Origin: a virus
Length of the DNA stretch: 58,726 nucleotides
Direction: 5' to 3' (one strand)
Virus record (IMG/VR): IMGVR_UViG_3300010391_000099
Location: 1 to 58,726 of that record
Made by a program: the position numbers and the translations under genes. This document shows positions 47,821 to 55,298 of this stretch, in pieces (position 1 is the stretch's first letter; each line of letters starts with the position of its first letter). Under the pieces are notes generated by a model. It was given only the letters and a program-made list of their open reading frames with translations, made no database searches and was not told where the DNA came from.

Positions 47821-49562
47821 GCCGAGTTGTGCTAGGGAAATCTGGAAGAGAGAACGTCTCCCTTGATCTGGATATTGTGCTTACCACTCGCGCTCTTCTT
47901 ACGGCTGATTCTGGCGGCGGAAAGACTTGGGCGCTGAAGAGGATTTGTGAGCAAGCCTGCGGGAAGATTCAAATTCTGGTGGTTGATCCTGAAGGCGAGT
48001 TCTCTCCCCTGCGAGAAAGGTTCCCCTTCGTCCTTGCAGGAAAGGGAAGGGGCGCGGACACGCCTGCCGATGTTCGGTCTGCGGAGCAGCTTGCTCTGAC
48101 GCTCCTGCGTACGAGGGCCAACGCCATCTGCGACCTGTATGAAATGAAATCGTCGGAGCGGCACGAATGGGTAGCGCGGTTCATTGACGCACTGCTCGAA
48201 GCTCCCAAAACGCTGCGGCATCCCTGCCTCGTGATTGTTGACGAAGCCCACATCTTCTGCCCTGAGAAGGGAAAGGGTGAATCCCAAGCCTCGGATGCAA
48301 TGAAAGGTCTCTGTACTCGCGGAAGGAAGCGCCTACTGTGCCCGCTGTTTGCTACTCAACGTCTGGCCGAACTTGACAAAGGCGCGAGCGGGATGCTCAA
48401 CAATCGGCTTATCGGCCCGACATTCGAGGATGTAAACCGCAAGCGGGCGGCTGAGATTCTGAGCGTGACTTCGGAAGAGATGGGAGACTTCAAGAAGAAG
48501 ATTCAACTCTTGGAGCCTGGGTATTTCTACGCTCTAGGTAGGGCAATCTGCAAGGAACGAACCCTCCTTTATATCGGCCCTATTGAAACGGCGCATGGAG
48601 AGGAAGCGCGGAAGTACGAGTTGGAACCTCCGCCGCCGCCAGACAAAATCAAGGCGCTGCTGCCGAAGCTGGCCGATCTGCCACGGCAGGCTGAGGCTGA
48701 AGCAAAGACAAAGGCTGAGTTGAAGTCTCGCATCCGCCAACTTGAGATTGAAGTGCGCTCGAACAAGAAAGCGCAGGCTGCCCCTGTTCAGATTCAGGAC
48801 AAAAGAGCTACGGAGCGTGCGATAGTTGAAGCCACTAAGCCGCTGAAAGAGCAGAACGATGAGTTGCGTAAGAAGATAGGCCAGCAGGAGAACAGCATCC
48901 GCTGGGCGGTTGAGGGAATCGCCAAGGCTTCGCACTTTCTGAGTGAAGCCAATAAGCGGTTGGGTGGAAGGGGTGTTCCCTTGCCGCCACTCCCCAAGGT
49001 GAAAGTGGCGGAAGTGATTGAACGACCACTATATAAGCCTGGCCTGTCCACAGAGTTGTCTCCAGATTACCGCCAACAAGTAGACAACAACGGGAAGCTG
49101 CGCTCTGGAGCCGAGCGGATGCTGTCGGCGCTGGCGCAATGGAGTCCGAACGGAATGAGCGAAGGGCAGATGCGGGCACACGCAGGGTTGAAAAAGAGCG
49201 GAACTTTCTCAGCCTATATGAGCGATCTACGGCGTGGACAGTTCATTGAAGAACGAGAGGGTTTGGTATTCGCTGCCCCTTCCGGCTTGGAGTATTGCCA
49301 GCATAGCCCGCCCGCTCCGTCTACCACGGAAGAGGTTGTGGATGTGTGGAAGCCAAAGCTGCGCGATGGCGCAAGGAGAATGCTGGATGTTCTTGTAGAA
49401 GCTCAGGGGGAGCCTGTCAGCAAGGAAGAGTTGGGAGAGCGGTCTAGGCTTACCAAGTCTGGCACCTTTAGCGCCTACCTTAGCGACCTGAAAACGGCGC
49501 GGTTGGCGGTAGTTCACAGGGATGGGACTGTAGCCGCGAATCGGGAGACGTTGTTTCTTTGA
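47817..49562 (+). CDS. HerA/DUF87-like ATPase with two C-terminal winged helices
   Basis: A 581-aa protein, ATGA-coupled. Walker A is ADSGGGKTW (residues 30-38, Lys36), then VVDPEGEF (55-62) typical of HerA/FtsK-like pumps, Walker B VIVDEAH (139-145) and the arginine-finger-like zone CTRGRKR near 163-169. A coiled coil lies near 300-370. The C-terminus has two tandem copies of a winged-helix unit with the shared core KSGTFSAY[ML]SDL. It likely moves on or unwinds DNA with the exonuclease upstream, like HerA-NurA. Confidence 0.82.
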   Translation: MSRVVLGKSGRENVSLDLDIVLTTRALLTADSGGGKTWALKRICEQACGKIQILVVDPEGEFSPLRERFPFVLAGKGRGADTPADVRSAEQLALTLLRTRANAICDLYEMKSSERHEWVARFIDALLEAPKTLRHPCLVIVDEAHIFCPEKGKGESQASDAMKGLCTRGRKRLLCPLFATQRLAELDKGASGMLNNRLIGPTFEDVNRKRAAEILSVTSEEMGDFKKKIQLLEPGYFYALGRAICKERTLLYIGPIETAHGEEARKYELEPPPPPDKIKALLPKLADLPRQAEAEAKTKAELKSRIRQLEIEVRSNKKAQAAPVQIQDKRATERAIVEATKPLKEQNDELRKKIGQQENSIRWAVEGIAKASHFLSEANKRLGGRGVPLPPLPKVKVAEVIERPLYKPGLSTELSPDYRQQVDNNGKLRSGAERMLSALAQWSPNGMSEGQMRAHAGLKKSGTFSAYMSDLRRGQFIEEREGLVFAAPSGLEYCQHSPPAPSTTEEVVDVWKPKLRDGARRMLDVLVEAQGEPVSKEELGERSRLTKSGTFSAYLSDLKTARLAVVHRDGTVAANRETLFL

Positions 49563-49888
49563 AGCAACTGACCATCTTCGATCAGCGCGGGTTCGATGCG
49601 CGGGATATTTGCGCGAATCGCCACAAAGGGAATCCGCAGTCGGTCAGGGCGAATCTTGCCGTAGCTCCGCACAAGGAATCAATCCGAGAGCGAGTCTTGG
49701 CCTATGTGCGGGAGCAAGGGGAAGTAGGCGCAACGTCCTATGAAATTGAGCAGGCTTTGGGAATCAGGCATCAGACGTGCGCGGCGCGTTTGGCGGAGTT
49801 GAAGCGCGATGGATTCGTCGTACCTACGGGAAAGACGAGGGCGACGGACAGTGGATGTCAGGCAATGGCGGTGAGGGCGGCGGCGTGA
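49559..49888 (+). CDS. Winged-helix protein (109 aa)
   Basis: TTG 49559 overlaps the previous stop (TTGA). Residues 40-90 form a winged helix: RERVLAYVREQGEVGATSYE, IEQALGIRHQTCAARLAEL, then the wing DGFVVPTGKTRAT. This is a DNA-binding fold also used in phage replication regulators. The N-terminus (LTIFDQRGFDARD) is short. Coupled to the next gene by GTGA. Confidence 0.7.
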   Translation: MKQLTIFDQRGFDARDICANRHKGNPQSVRANLAVAPHKESIRERVLAYVREQGEVGATSYEIEQALGIRHQTCAARLAELKRDGFVVPTGKTRATDSGCQAMAVRAAA

Positions 49889-50514
49889 CTGACAAGCGGC
49901 TACGGTTCAAAGAGTTGGTCGCGCAGGGGAAAGAAGTCGGTCGTTTGCAGATAACTTTCTGGATCAACTTGGAGAAGTACCGCCGCGCCGAAGGATTCGG
50001 AGAAGATGGCTACGGGAGTTTCGAGGATTGCTTGACAGAGTTGGTGCAGAAGATTCGCCGTTCACGGTCAACCATCTGGAACAACCTGCGGATGGTGAGG
50101 TTGCTGATTGATTCCGGCAAAGTTCGCTATGAAGATGTGGAGGCGATGGGGTCAACCAACTCTCAGGCGCTTTACCGGCTGCACAAGGCGACGGGGAATT
50201 TGAAAGTTGAGTGGATAGCCAAAGCCAAGAAGCAGTCGGTCGAGCAGTTCAAAGAGTTTGTGGTGAAACTTCTGAAGCCGACCGCGCAGCAACAGAAGTT
50301 TTGGAAAGTGCTCTTGCCTGCCGATCTTCACCAGGCTTGGAAAGAGCAGGTAGAGCGGGTACAGAAAGTTCTGGAGATGAAGGCGGAGAACGCGGCGGGT
50401 GTAGTCGAATTTCTGCACAGCCTACTTTCCGGCGCAGAGGATGTAGAGCTTCTGCACTTGGCCGGGCAAGGGGCAGAAGCGGAAGCGGCGATGAAGAAGA
50501 GGAAAACGGGGTGA
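49885..50514 (+). CDS. Unknown helical, possibly DNA-binding protein (209 aa)
   Basis: GTGA-coupled. An N-terminal region (LEKYRRAEGFGEDGYGSFEDCL) is followed by a possible helix-turn-helix (KIRRSRSTIWNNLRMVRLLIDSG, residues 55-77) that recalls ParB/KorB-type domains. The C-terminal half is basic then acidic helices. No ParA partner is present. Function unknown. Confidence 0.55.
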   Translation: MTDKRLRFKELVAQGKEVGRLQITFWINLEKYRRAEGFGEDGYGSFEDCLTELVQKIRRSRSTIWNNLRMVRLLIDSGKVRYEDVEAMGSTNSQALYRLHKATGNLKVEWIAKAKKQSVEQFKEFVVKLLKPTAQQQKFWKVLLPADLHQAWKEQVERVQKVLEMKAENAAGVVEFLHSLLSGAEDVELLHLAGQGAEAEAAMKKRKTG

Positions 50515-50777
50515 AAGAACTTCTCGAAGCCATCATCCGCAGCTTGGTAGACGAGCCGGAAGAGGTTTACGTTCGGGCGGTGAACGGAGATGCGACGACC
50601 ATCTTGGAGTTGACGGTTGCGCCCAACGACATCGGGAAAGTGGTGGGTCGGCAGGGAAGAATGGCGGAGGCGCTGCGAACTTTGCTGGCGTCTGTTTCGG
50701 GACGAGAGCGAAGAAGGTACGTGTTGGAAATCGTAGGGGAGCGTGAGGGGGTGGGGCGGTGCCAAAAAGGGTCATAG
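50511..50777 (+). CDS. KhpA-like KH-domain RNA-binding protein
   Basis: An 88-aa single KH domain, GTGA-coupled. The sequence KELLEAIIRSLVDEPEEV at the start, VAPNDIGKVVGRQGR at 37-50 with the RNA-binding loop Gly46-Arg-Gln-Gly49, and a final strand RRRYVLEIVGE match bacterial KhpA (YlqC), which with KhpB acts as an RNA chaperone controlling translation. The family is normally chromosomal; finding it between replication genes of a phage is unusual. No KhpB/Jag gene is visible, so it may pair with the host protein. Confidence 0.88.
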   Translation: MKELLEAIIRSLVDEPEEVYVRAVNGDATTILELTVAPNDIGKVVGRQGRMAEALRTLLASVSGRERRRYVLEIVGEREGVGRCQKGS

Positions 50778-51658
50778 ACTTCGACGCAATGTGGGGCAGC
50801 ACAAAGATTGCGCTGTGCTCGGAGTGGGTGAGGCCGTACTACGCTTGGCTCTACGGGCTGGCGGACGCCAACGGCAGTTTCGAGATGACCGACCTTCGGG
50901 TTGTGTGGGGAAAGGTGACGGCGATCCTGCCAAACTTAGGGCTGTCGGAGGTCGGGAAGATTTTCTCAGAGTTCGAGCGCAACGGTCTGCTGTTCACCTG
51001 GACTGTGGGTGGAAAACGCTACGGTCACTGGACTAAATCCGACCTACCAGGGAGGCTTCCGGCGGCATCACATCGGTTGCGTCGGAGACAAAAGCTGTTC
51101 GCGCCGATGGTTCCGGCAAGGGAGTTAAGGCTTTATTTGCAACGGTTTGATGAGAAGGAACTGCCTTGCACCGGTCTAGGTCTTGGTCTAGGTCTAGGAA
51201 TAGGAGAAAGCAAAGACCAAAAACAGGTCGCTCAGGCTACGCCTTCACGCTTCGCTTTTGAGGGAACACACTTGAAGATTTCGGAGGGACAGGACAGGCT
51301 ACTGGCAGAAGCCTTTCCCTGGATTGACCGGAAGCAAGAGTACCGGAAGATGGATTCGTGGTGCGAAGCGAACCCAAAGAAGAGGCCGAAGAGCTACAGC
51401 AAGTTTGCCCACAACTGGTTTCAGCGGATAGACCCGCCAGGAGTCCGAGATGACCGAGCAAAACAAAGAACGCAAAGGAACGTTGACGCGGCAGGAAGAT
51501 TTCTCCGAAAAGTTGGCGCGGTGGATGGTGCTGTTCGGGGAAGCGATGGGGGAAACGGCGACGGAGCAGCGGATCGCCATTTACTACCAAGCATTGAAGA
51601 GCGCGATGAGAACGGAGGAGTTGGAGATGGCGTGTCAGGCAGCACTCCGGCTGTGTAA
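50759..51658 (+). CDS. Replication initiator, lambda-O / DnaD-like
   Basis: A 299-aa protein; GTG 50759 has GAGGGGGTGGGG upstream. The N-terminal 115 residues look like a winged-helix origin-binding domain (ALCSEWVRPYYAWLYGLAD, VGKIFSEFERNGLLFTWTVGGKRYGHW, DLPGRLPAASHRLR). The centre encodes LGLGLGLG from repeated GGTCTA hexamers, in the position where lambdoid phages keep their origin. Residues 165-225 look like a C-terminal domain (AEAFPWIDRKQEYRKM then FAHNWFQRID). The last 209 bases overlap the next gene and encode a Gly/Asp/Arg-rich tail, probably unstructured. Confidence 0.7.
   Translation: MPKRVIDFDAMWGSTKIALCSEWVRPYYAWLYGLADANGSFEMTDLRVVWGKVTAILPNLGLSEVGKIFSEFERNGLLFTWTVGGKRYGHWTKSDLPGRLPAASHRLRRRQKLFAPMVPARELRLYLQRFDEKELPCTGLGLGLGLGIGESKDQKQVAQATPSRFAFEGTHLKISEGQDRLLAEAFPWIDRKQEYRKMDSWCEANPKKRPKSYSKFAHNWFQRIDPPGVRDDRAKQRTQRNVDAAGRFLRKVGAVDGAVRGSDGGNGDGAADRHLLPSIEERDENGGVGDGVSGSTPAV
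51173..51202 (+). repeat. Hexamer repeats within initiator gene; possible origin
   Basis: Five adjacent six-base units: GGTCTA, GGTCTT, GGTCTA, GGTCTA and GGAATA. They form an iteron-like array inside the initiator coding sequence, comparable in place to the lambda origin inside gene O. The array is short, and simple coding repetition (Leu-Gly) is the alternative. Confidence 0.45.
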
Positions 51659-52142
51659 GCGGTTCCCGACGATTGCTGAATTGCTGAGCTTTGCGAAGCC
51701 GCAGCGCGATGAAGCGGCGAACACCGAAGCTGAGTATGCGTGGAAGGTGATTGCGGATGAGACGGCACAGTGGAAAGAAGTTTGGGAAGGAATGTGGGAC
51801 GGACTGAAGAAGCAACAAACGGCGGAGATGCGATATGCAGTCAGAGTCTGCGGTGGATGGCGGCGCTTCTGCCGCGCATTCAATGAGGCAGGCAGCGACC
51901 TATCTTTTCTGCGGAAAGAATTTCTCGAAGCCTACAGACGGGCAAAGTCCGACCCGAAGTTGCTGCCCATCGGGGCAGAAGAGGCCAGCAAGCTCCTGAA
52001 GCCATTTCTCCCAGAATCGCCTAGGAGCGGACTTCGCAGGCTTCCCGCCACCACTACGGGGCACGGACAGGGAGAAAACGCAGCCAGCGCAACGCCACGC
52101 GCTAGGACAAGCGGTGTACGACAGGCTAAGGACGGCAAATGA
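51450..52142 (+). CDS. Helicase-loader-like protein (P-like, by position)
   Basis: A 230-aa protein; ATG 51450 has AGGAG seven bases upstream. The N-terminal 90 residues (FSEKLARWMVLFGEAMGETATEQ, AIYYQALKS, EELEMACQAALRLCKRFPTIAELLSFA) follow the helical pattern of phage proteins lying after an O-like initiator, which recruit host DnaB. The C-terminus is Pro/Ser/Thr-rich and disordered. The gene has no AAA+ Walker motif, so it would be a lambda-P-like rather than DnaC-like loader. Assigned mainly from context. Confidence 0.5.
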   Translation: MTEQNKERKGTLTRQEDFSEKLARWMVLFGEAMGETATEQRIAIYYQALKSAMRTEELEMACQAALRLCKRFPTIAELLSFAKPQRDEAANTEAEYAWKVIADETAQWKEVWEGMWDGLKKQQTAEMRYAVRVCGGWRRFCRAFNEAGSDLSFLRKEFLEAYRRAKSDPKLLPIGAEEASKLLKPFLPESPRSGLRRLPATTTGHGQGENAASATPRARTSGVRQAKDGK

Positions 52143-52375
52143 GCAACGGGAAGAACGGAACGAGAACCGAACGGGTAGTGCTGGCGTTTTTGGGGGCGTT
52201 GGGATGGCTGTGTGCCGCAGAAGAACTTCAGCGGTCAACGACAAGTGGAGGAGGGGTGAAGTACGCCACGTTCATCGTCGTAGTTCTACTCGGCTGGGGA
52301 ATTTACCGGGCAGGGTTGAGGGTGAATTGGCAGGCGGTGCGAAGCGTGTTTGGCTGGAAGGAAGCGGACGAATGA
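52139..52375 (+). CDS. Small membrane protein (78 aa)
   Basis: ATGA-coupled at 52139. Two hydrophobic stretches (VVLAFLGALGWLCAA near 13-27 and ATFIVVVLLGWGIY near 43-56) with a Ser/Thr/Gly loop, so two short membrane helices are likely. Function unknown. Confidence 0.5.
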   Translation: MSNGKNGTRTERVVLAFLGALGWLCAAEELQRSTTSGGGVKYATFIVVVLLGWGIYRAGLRVNWQAVRSVFGWKEADE

Positions 52376-52509
52376 GCGTTCTGTTGAAAGATGGAGAACC
52401 AACGTGGTATCGCGCAGCCAGGATGGGACTCTTGGTTGGTTTTCTTTGTGGCTTCGGCTCTGGAATAGGCATCACCATCTTGTGGTTCTTGTGGCGCACT
52501 GGTTTCTGA
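52372..52509 (+). CDS. Tiny membrane protein (45 aa)
   Basis: ATGA-coupled at 52372. The first 17 residues are polar and basic; the remainder is a Gly-rich transmembrane helix (GLLVGFLCGFGSGIGITILWFLW). Its stop overlaps the next start (TGATG). Function unknown. Confidence 0.5.
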   Translation: MSVLLKDGEPTWYRAARMGLLVGFLCGFGSGIGITILWFLWRTGF

Positions 52510-53117
52510 TGAAGAAGCCCTACACGCCACCGAAACTTACCGAGCTAGGGCGAGTGCGTATTTGTGTAAGTTGTGGACTACCGTTCAACGCGGACGAGTT
52601 GCCGAAGAGTTGGCGCGGCTCTCGGAGAAGGCATTTGAAGTGTTCCCTTGCTACACGCAGAGCAAGGGCAGTCCAGAAACCAAACCGGCGTCGGCGGTTT
52701 CTCTCCCCTGGAAAGAGAGTGGATCGCCGACGCCGCCCTGGACGGAGAGGAGAGCCGAGCGCGTCGTGGTTTCGGATTCCGTTGAAGAAGCGGTGCGAGT
52801 GCTGCGGCATGAAGTTGAGTAAAGGTGAAGCGGTGAGAGACCACTGCGTTCCAAGAAGGCTTGCGGTAGCCGCCACGTTCAACACTTTTCTGTTTGGTAC
52901 GAACGAGAAATTGCCCTCTCCCGATTCTGCGAAGAATCAGGCAACAATTTGCGGCTCGTGCCACGGAAAGAAGGGAGCAGCAGAAACCGCGTTGTGTGCT
53001 GGCGACATACTGACCTTTTGGAGAATCCTGAAGCTCATCCACTATCCGTTGCAGAAAGCAAAGGCGGCGCTGGCGATGTACGGGTTCAAAACAGACTGTT
53101 TGGAGGTAGCCGCGTGA
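52509..53117 (+). CDS. HNH-type nuclease with N-terminal zinc pair
   Basis: A 202-aa protein beginning at ATG 52509 (TGATG overlap). An N-terminal CVSC (residues 19-22) and Cys45 precede a very Arg-rich linker (45-90). The second half is an HNH-like core: CECC near 95-98, VRDHCVPRRLA near 108-118, an Asn near 143 and CGSCHGKKG near 148-156. The Arg-rich linker could be normal or could reflect a short frame disturbance. It likely nicks or cuts DNA. Confidence 0.68.
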   Translation: MKKPYTPPKLTELGRVRICVSCGLPFNADELPKSWRGSRRRHLKCSLATRRARAVQKPNRRRRFLSPGKRVDRRRRPGRRGEPSASWFRIPLKKRCECCGMKLSKGEAVRDHCVPRRLAVAATFNTFLFGTNEKLPSPDSAKNQATICGSCHGKKGAAETALCAGDILTFWRILKLIHYPLQKAKAALAMYGFKTDCLEVAA

Positions 53118-53527
53118 GGAGAAACTACTTCGTTGCTGCGCTGATTTTCACGGCGATTTCGTGTGCATCGCTCTACTATCCAGGGATGCCACTCAATCCG
53201 CACGTTTGGGCGTCAGAGCTTCCAGCAAAAGTAGAACCACGAAATCCGCTTCCAACTTCCTTCTCTTTCCTGCTTGTCGAGCTTGCCTGTAGAGAAGACG
53301 AGGCCGGTAAACAGAAAGTACAATCACTCACTTGTCTTGGAGGCGACGGAGAGACCTGCGAAAAAGCAGACGAGAATTTCAGGGTTTTCTTTCAAAGTCG
53401 AGTGTACGCTTCCGCAAAGGTTGACGTCTGCTTGATGCACGGCGATGTCCGTGTCTTGGAGCGCACATTGCCCGAAGAGGGTTTCCGCTGTCCTAATCCA
53501 CCACGATACGAGGAGAACAAGAAGTGA
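53114..53527 (+). CDS. Exported or membrane-anchored protein (137 aa)
   Basis: GTG 53114 overlaps the previous stop (GTGA). An N-terminal hydrophobic segment (YFVAALIFTAISCASLYY, residues 5-22) acts as signal anchor or signal peptide; SCAS contains a Cys that might be a lipobox-like site but the consensus is poor. The mature part has five Cys residues and no known motif. Function unknown. Confidence 0.55.
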   Translation: MRRNYFVAALIFTAISCASLYYPGMPLNPHVWASELPAKVEPRNPLPTSFSFLLVELACREDEAGKQKVQSLTCLGGDGETCEKADENFRVFFQSRVYASAKVDVCLMHGDVRVLERTLPEEGFRCPNPPRYEENKK

Positions 53528-54012
53528 GAGTTTGGCTAGGGATTGACGTAGGACTTTCAGGAGCCGCCGCCTGCATCAACGAGAACGGCGAGCTAGTCGT
53601 TCACGACACGCCGACTTTAGAAGTAGGGAAGGGAAGGCGCGGCTACGACGTGGGAGCAATGGCCGACATCTTGGAAGACCTGGTGAGCTACGGAGATTCG
53701 GCGCAGAGAGTGTGCGCGCTGGAGCTTGTTCACTCGATGCCGAAAGAAGGTGTGCGTTCCGCCTTCAGTTTTGGATGCGGTTTTGGAATCTGGCAAGGAC
53801 TGCTGGTGGGGTTGCGAATCCCCTATGAGCTAGTAACCCCGCAGGCTTGGAAGAAGTTGCTGCTCAACGGCCAGCCGAAAGAGAAAGGAGCTTCGATCCT
53901 GAAGGCAAAGCAGTTGTTTCCGAATGCGCCGCTGACGTTGAAGAAACATCACAATCGCGCCGACGCAATTCTACTGGCGGAGTTTTGCCGAAGAACTACA
54001 CGAGGAGGATGA
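53524..54012 (+). CDS. RuvC-like Holliday-junction resolvase
   Basis: A 162-aa RNase-H-fold nuclease, GTGA-coupled. Catalytic residues fit the family: Asp8 in GIDVGLSGA, Glu67 in CALELVHSMP, and the final HHNRADAILLAEF (His142/143, Asp147). It resolves branched DNA before packaging, which phages need after recombination-dependent replication. The middle motif (SFGCGFGIWQG) and PQAWKK support the call. Confidence 0.88.
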   Translation: MRVWLGIDVGLSGAAACINENGELVVHDTPTLEVGKGRRGYDVGAMADILEDLVSYGDSAQRVCALELVHSMPKEGVRSAFSFGCGFGIWQGLLVGLRIPYELVTPQAWKKLLLNGQPKEKGASILKAKQLFPNAPLTLKKHHNRADAILLAEFCRRTTRGG

Positions 54013-54016
54013 GAGA

Positions 54017-54415
54017 ATGGTGAAGCGAATGGCACTACGGACGCTGTTCATCTTGCTAGTGGCAACACTTGTGCTTGCAGTTGTCGGATGGCTCGGAGCG
54101 CAGGAAGTACAGAAACAAGACAACGCCGCCAAGCCTATCACCCTGAGCGACGACCAAGCCAAGGTCGGGAAGATTCTATTCTCGAACTTTCAGGAAAGAA
54201 ACGACGCGGTGGGCCAGAAGCAGCGAGAGTTGGAAGCAGCGATTGAGTCAAGGATTGAAGCGCGCACGGCTCTAATCTCCGAAGCGGAGAGGCAGCGCCA
54301 ATCCTTGAAGTTGCAAGAGCCGCTGTGTCTCGCCACGCAGCAACCGCCATGCTACGACGTGAACTTTCAGGCGTGGACTTTCACGCTGCGCGCAGGATCG
54401 GCGGCACGGAGGTAG
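54017..54415 (+). CDS. Anchored coiled-coil protein, spanin-like shape (132 aa)
   Basis: ATG 54017. One N-terminal transmembrane helix (TLFILLVATLVLAVVGWLG, residues 9-27) and a long charged coiled coil (FQERNDAVGQKQRELEAAIES and onward) give the shape of an inner-membrane spanin, but it is 13 kb from the holin-endolysin genes. Two Cys residues lie near 103 and 111. Function unsettled. Confidence 0.5.
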   Translation: MVKRMALRTLFILLVATLVLAVVGWLGAQEVQKQDNAAKPITLSDDQAKVGKILFSNFQERNDAVGQKQRELEAAIESRIEARTALISEAERQRQSLKLQEPLCLATQQPPCYDVNFQAWTFTLRAGSAARR

Positions 54416-54458
54416 GGGAGACGATGACAAAGTTGGGTTCATTTGAAGGAGATAATGG

Positions 54459-54722
54459 ATGCCCACAACCCTGAGACAGCTTGAAGAGGAGTTGCGGAAG
54501 CAGGCGATGGCTATGGTTCCGCCGGAGTACGCAGACCGCGATTTGCACTACAAGTATTTTCGTCTCGACAATGAAGCCGCCGGGCTGATTGCTGCCGCCG
54601 ACGACATCGCCGCGTTTCGCAAGGAGGCCAGCCTTGGGGCTAGTGAGCACCCTCGCTTAGACGGCGAGGCGCGGGAGTTCATGCGCGAGTTGCTGGGGGA
54701 GGACGACGATGCCGCTGACTGA
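54459..54722 (+). CDS. Small helical protein (87 aa)
   Basis: ATG 54459 with AAGGAG at 54447-54451. Charged and helical: LRQLEEELRKQAMAM, a Tyr/Asp-rich centre (EYADRDLHYKYFRLDNEAAG) and an acidic end (LLGEDDDAAD). No family recognised. It overlaps the next gene by 14 bases. Confidence 0.5.
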   Translation: MPTTLRQLEEELRKQAMAMVPPEYADRDLHYKYFRLDNEAAGLIAAADDIAAFRKEASLGASEHPRLDGEAREFMRELLGEDDDAAD

Positions 54723-54924
54723 CGAGCAGTTGAAGGAACAGTTGCAATACATTGCCGACAGCCCTGCGCCGGAGTACGGCGGGGGCAGGCGTTTTAGTTC
54801 GCAAGCTGGTAAGCCGTTGGTGTACCCCACCAAGTCTGATGCACAGGACGAAATAGGGTACTCAGGAATGCGGCGCAGTTGGAGAGCTTGCCCCGCCACG
54901 CTGACGGTGGAGAGCGAACGATGA
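54709..54924 (+). CDS. Small protein of unknown function (71 aa)
   Basis: ATG 54709 within the end of the previous gene. Short helix (TDEQLKEQLQYIADS) and a Gly/Ser/Tyr-rich remainder. Its stop overlaps the next ATG (ATGA). Nothing identifies its function. Confidence 0.42.
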   Translation: MPLTDEQLKEQLQYIADSPAPEYGGGRRFSSQAGKPLVYPTKSDAQDEIGYSGMRRSWRACPATLTVESER

Positions 54925-55022
54925 GCTACGCTGGACTTGTGGTGTTGCTCGTTCTAGTGCTGGTGATAGGTTTCTATGGCGGCCATCAAATCGGATTCGA
55001 TGATGGGAAGGGAAAGCGATGA
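54921..55022 (+). CDS. Tiny membrane protein (33 aa)
   Basis: ATGA-coupled on both sides. It is one transmembrane helix (YAGLVVLLVLVLVIGFYGG) and a short polar tail (DDGKGKR). Real small proteins of this type are common in phages; the double coupling supports it. Function unknown. Confidence 0.5.
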   Translation: MSYAGLVVLLVLVLVIGFYGGHQIGFDDGKGKR

Positions 55023-55123
55023 CCATCCCACCGCAGGGCAAGCCGATGAACGCGGAGGAACGGGCGGAGCAACTACGCGATTACTTGGAAGTGGCACAAC
55101 CTGGGGAGGGATTTTCTGGATGA
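55019..55123 (+). CDS. Short protein, probably truncated by a frame shift (34 aa)
   Basis: ATGA-coupled at 55019. The product starts MTIPPQGKPMNAEERAEQL and stops at TGA 55121. Reading one base further along after the TTTT run at 55112-55115 continues plausibly (GEGF then LDDATVLRESVRLLN) in a frame open to 55292. This suggests a longer ancestral gene cut by one inserted base, or a sequence error. Nothing is recognised in the remaining stretch to 55298. Confidence 0.4.
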   Translation: MTIPPQGKPMNAEERAEQLRDYLEVAQPGEGFSG

Positions 55124-55259
55124 TGCCACTGTTCTCCGCGAGAGCGTCCGGTTGCTGAATCCTGTACTTCACTTAGGGCCTCGAAGTCTCAAGCGCACTT
55201 TGGCCTCCGCTGGCCCTAGACGCATTTTGTGGCATCGTTGGTACCCGGAAGACGGGAAA

Positions 55260-55275
55260 GGGGCAGAAAGGCCCC
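55260..55275 (-). terminator. Weak hairpin between convergent operons
   Basis: GGGGC (55260-55264) pairs with GCCCC (55271-55275) around a six-base loop. On the minus strand it is followed by TTTCCC, so it might end the leftward operon. The stem is only five pairs and the U-tract is poor. Apart from the out-of-frame tail noted for the previous gene, the 175 bases from 55124 to 55298 hold nothing else I can support. Confidence 0.25.
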
Positions 55276-55298
55276 GTAGAACGCGAAATTAGGCCATC

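Noticed and set aside
52562-52822. 86-codon rightward frame inside the second HNH gene
   Set aside because: It overlaps a coupled gene with an HNH core; nothing in it is recognisable, although the Arg-rich linker of the HNH protein in this stretch keeps a small doubt.
54424-54474. 16-codon frame upstream of the 54459 gene
   Set aside because: Too short to support; it contains the ribosome-binding site of the next gene and may be chance.
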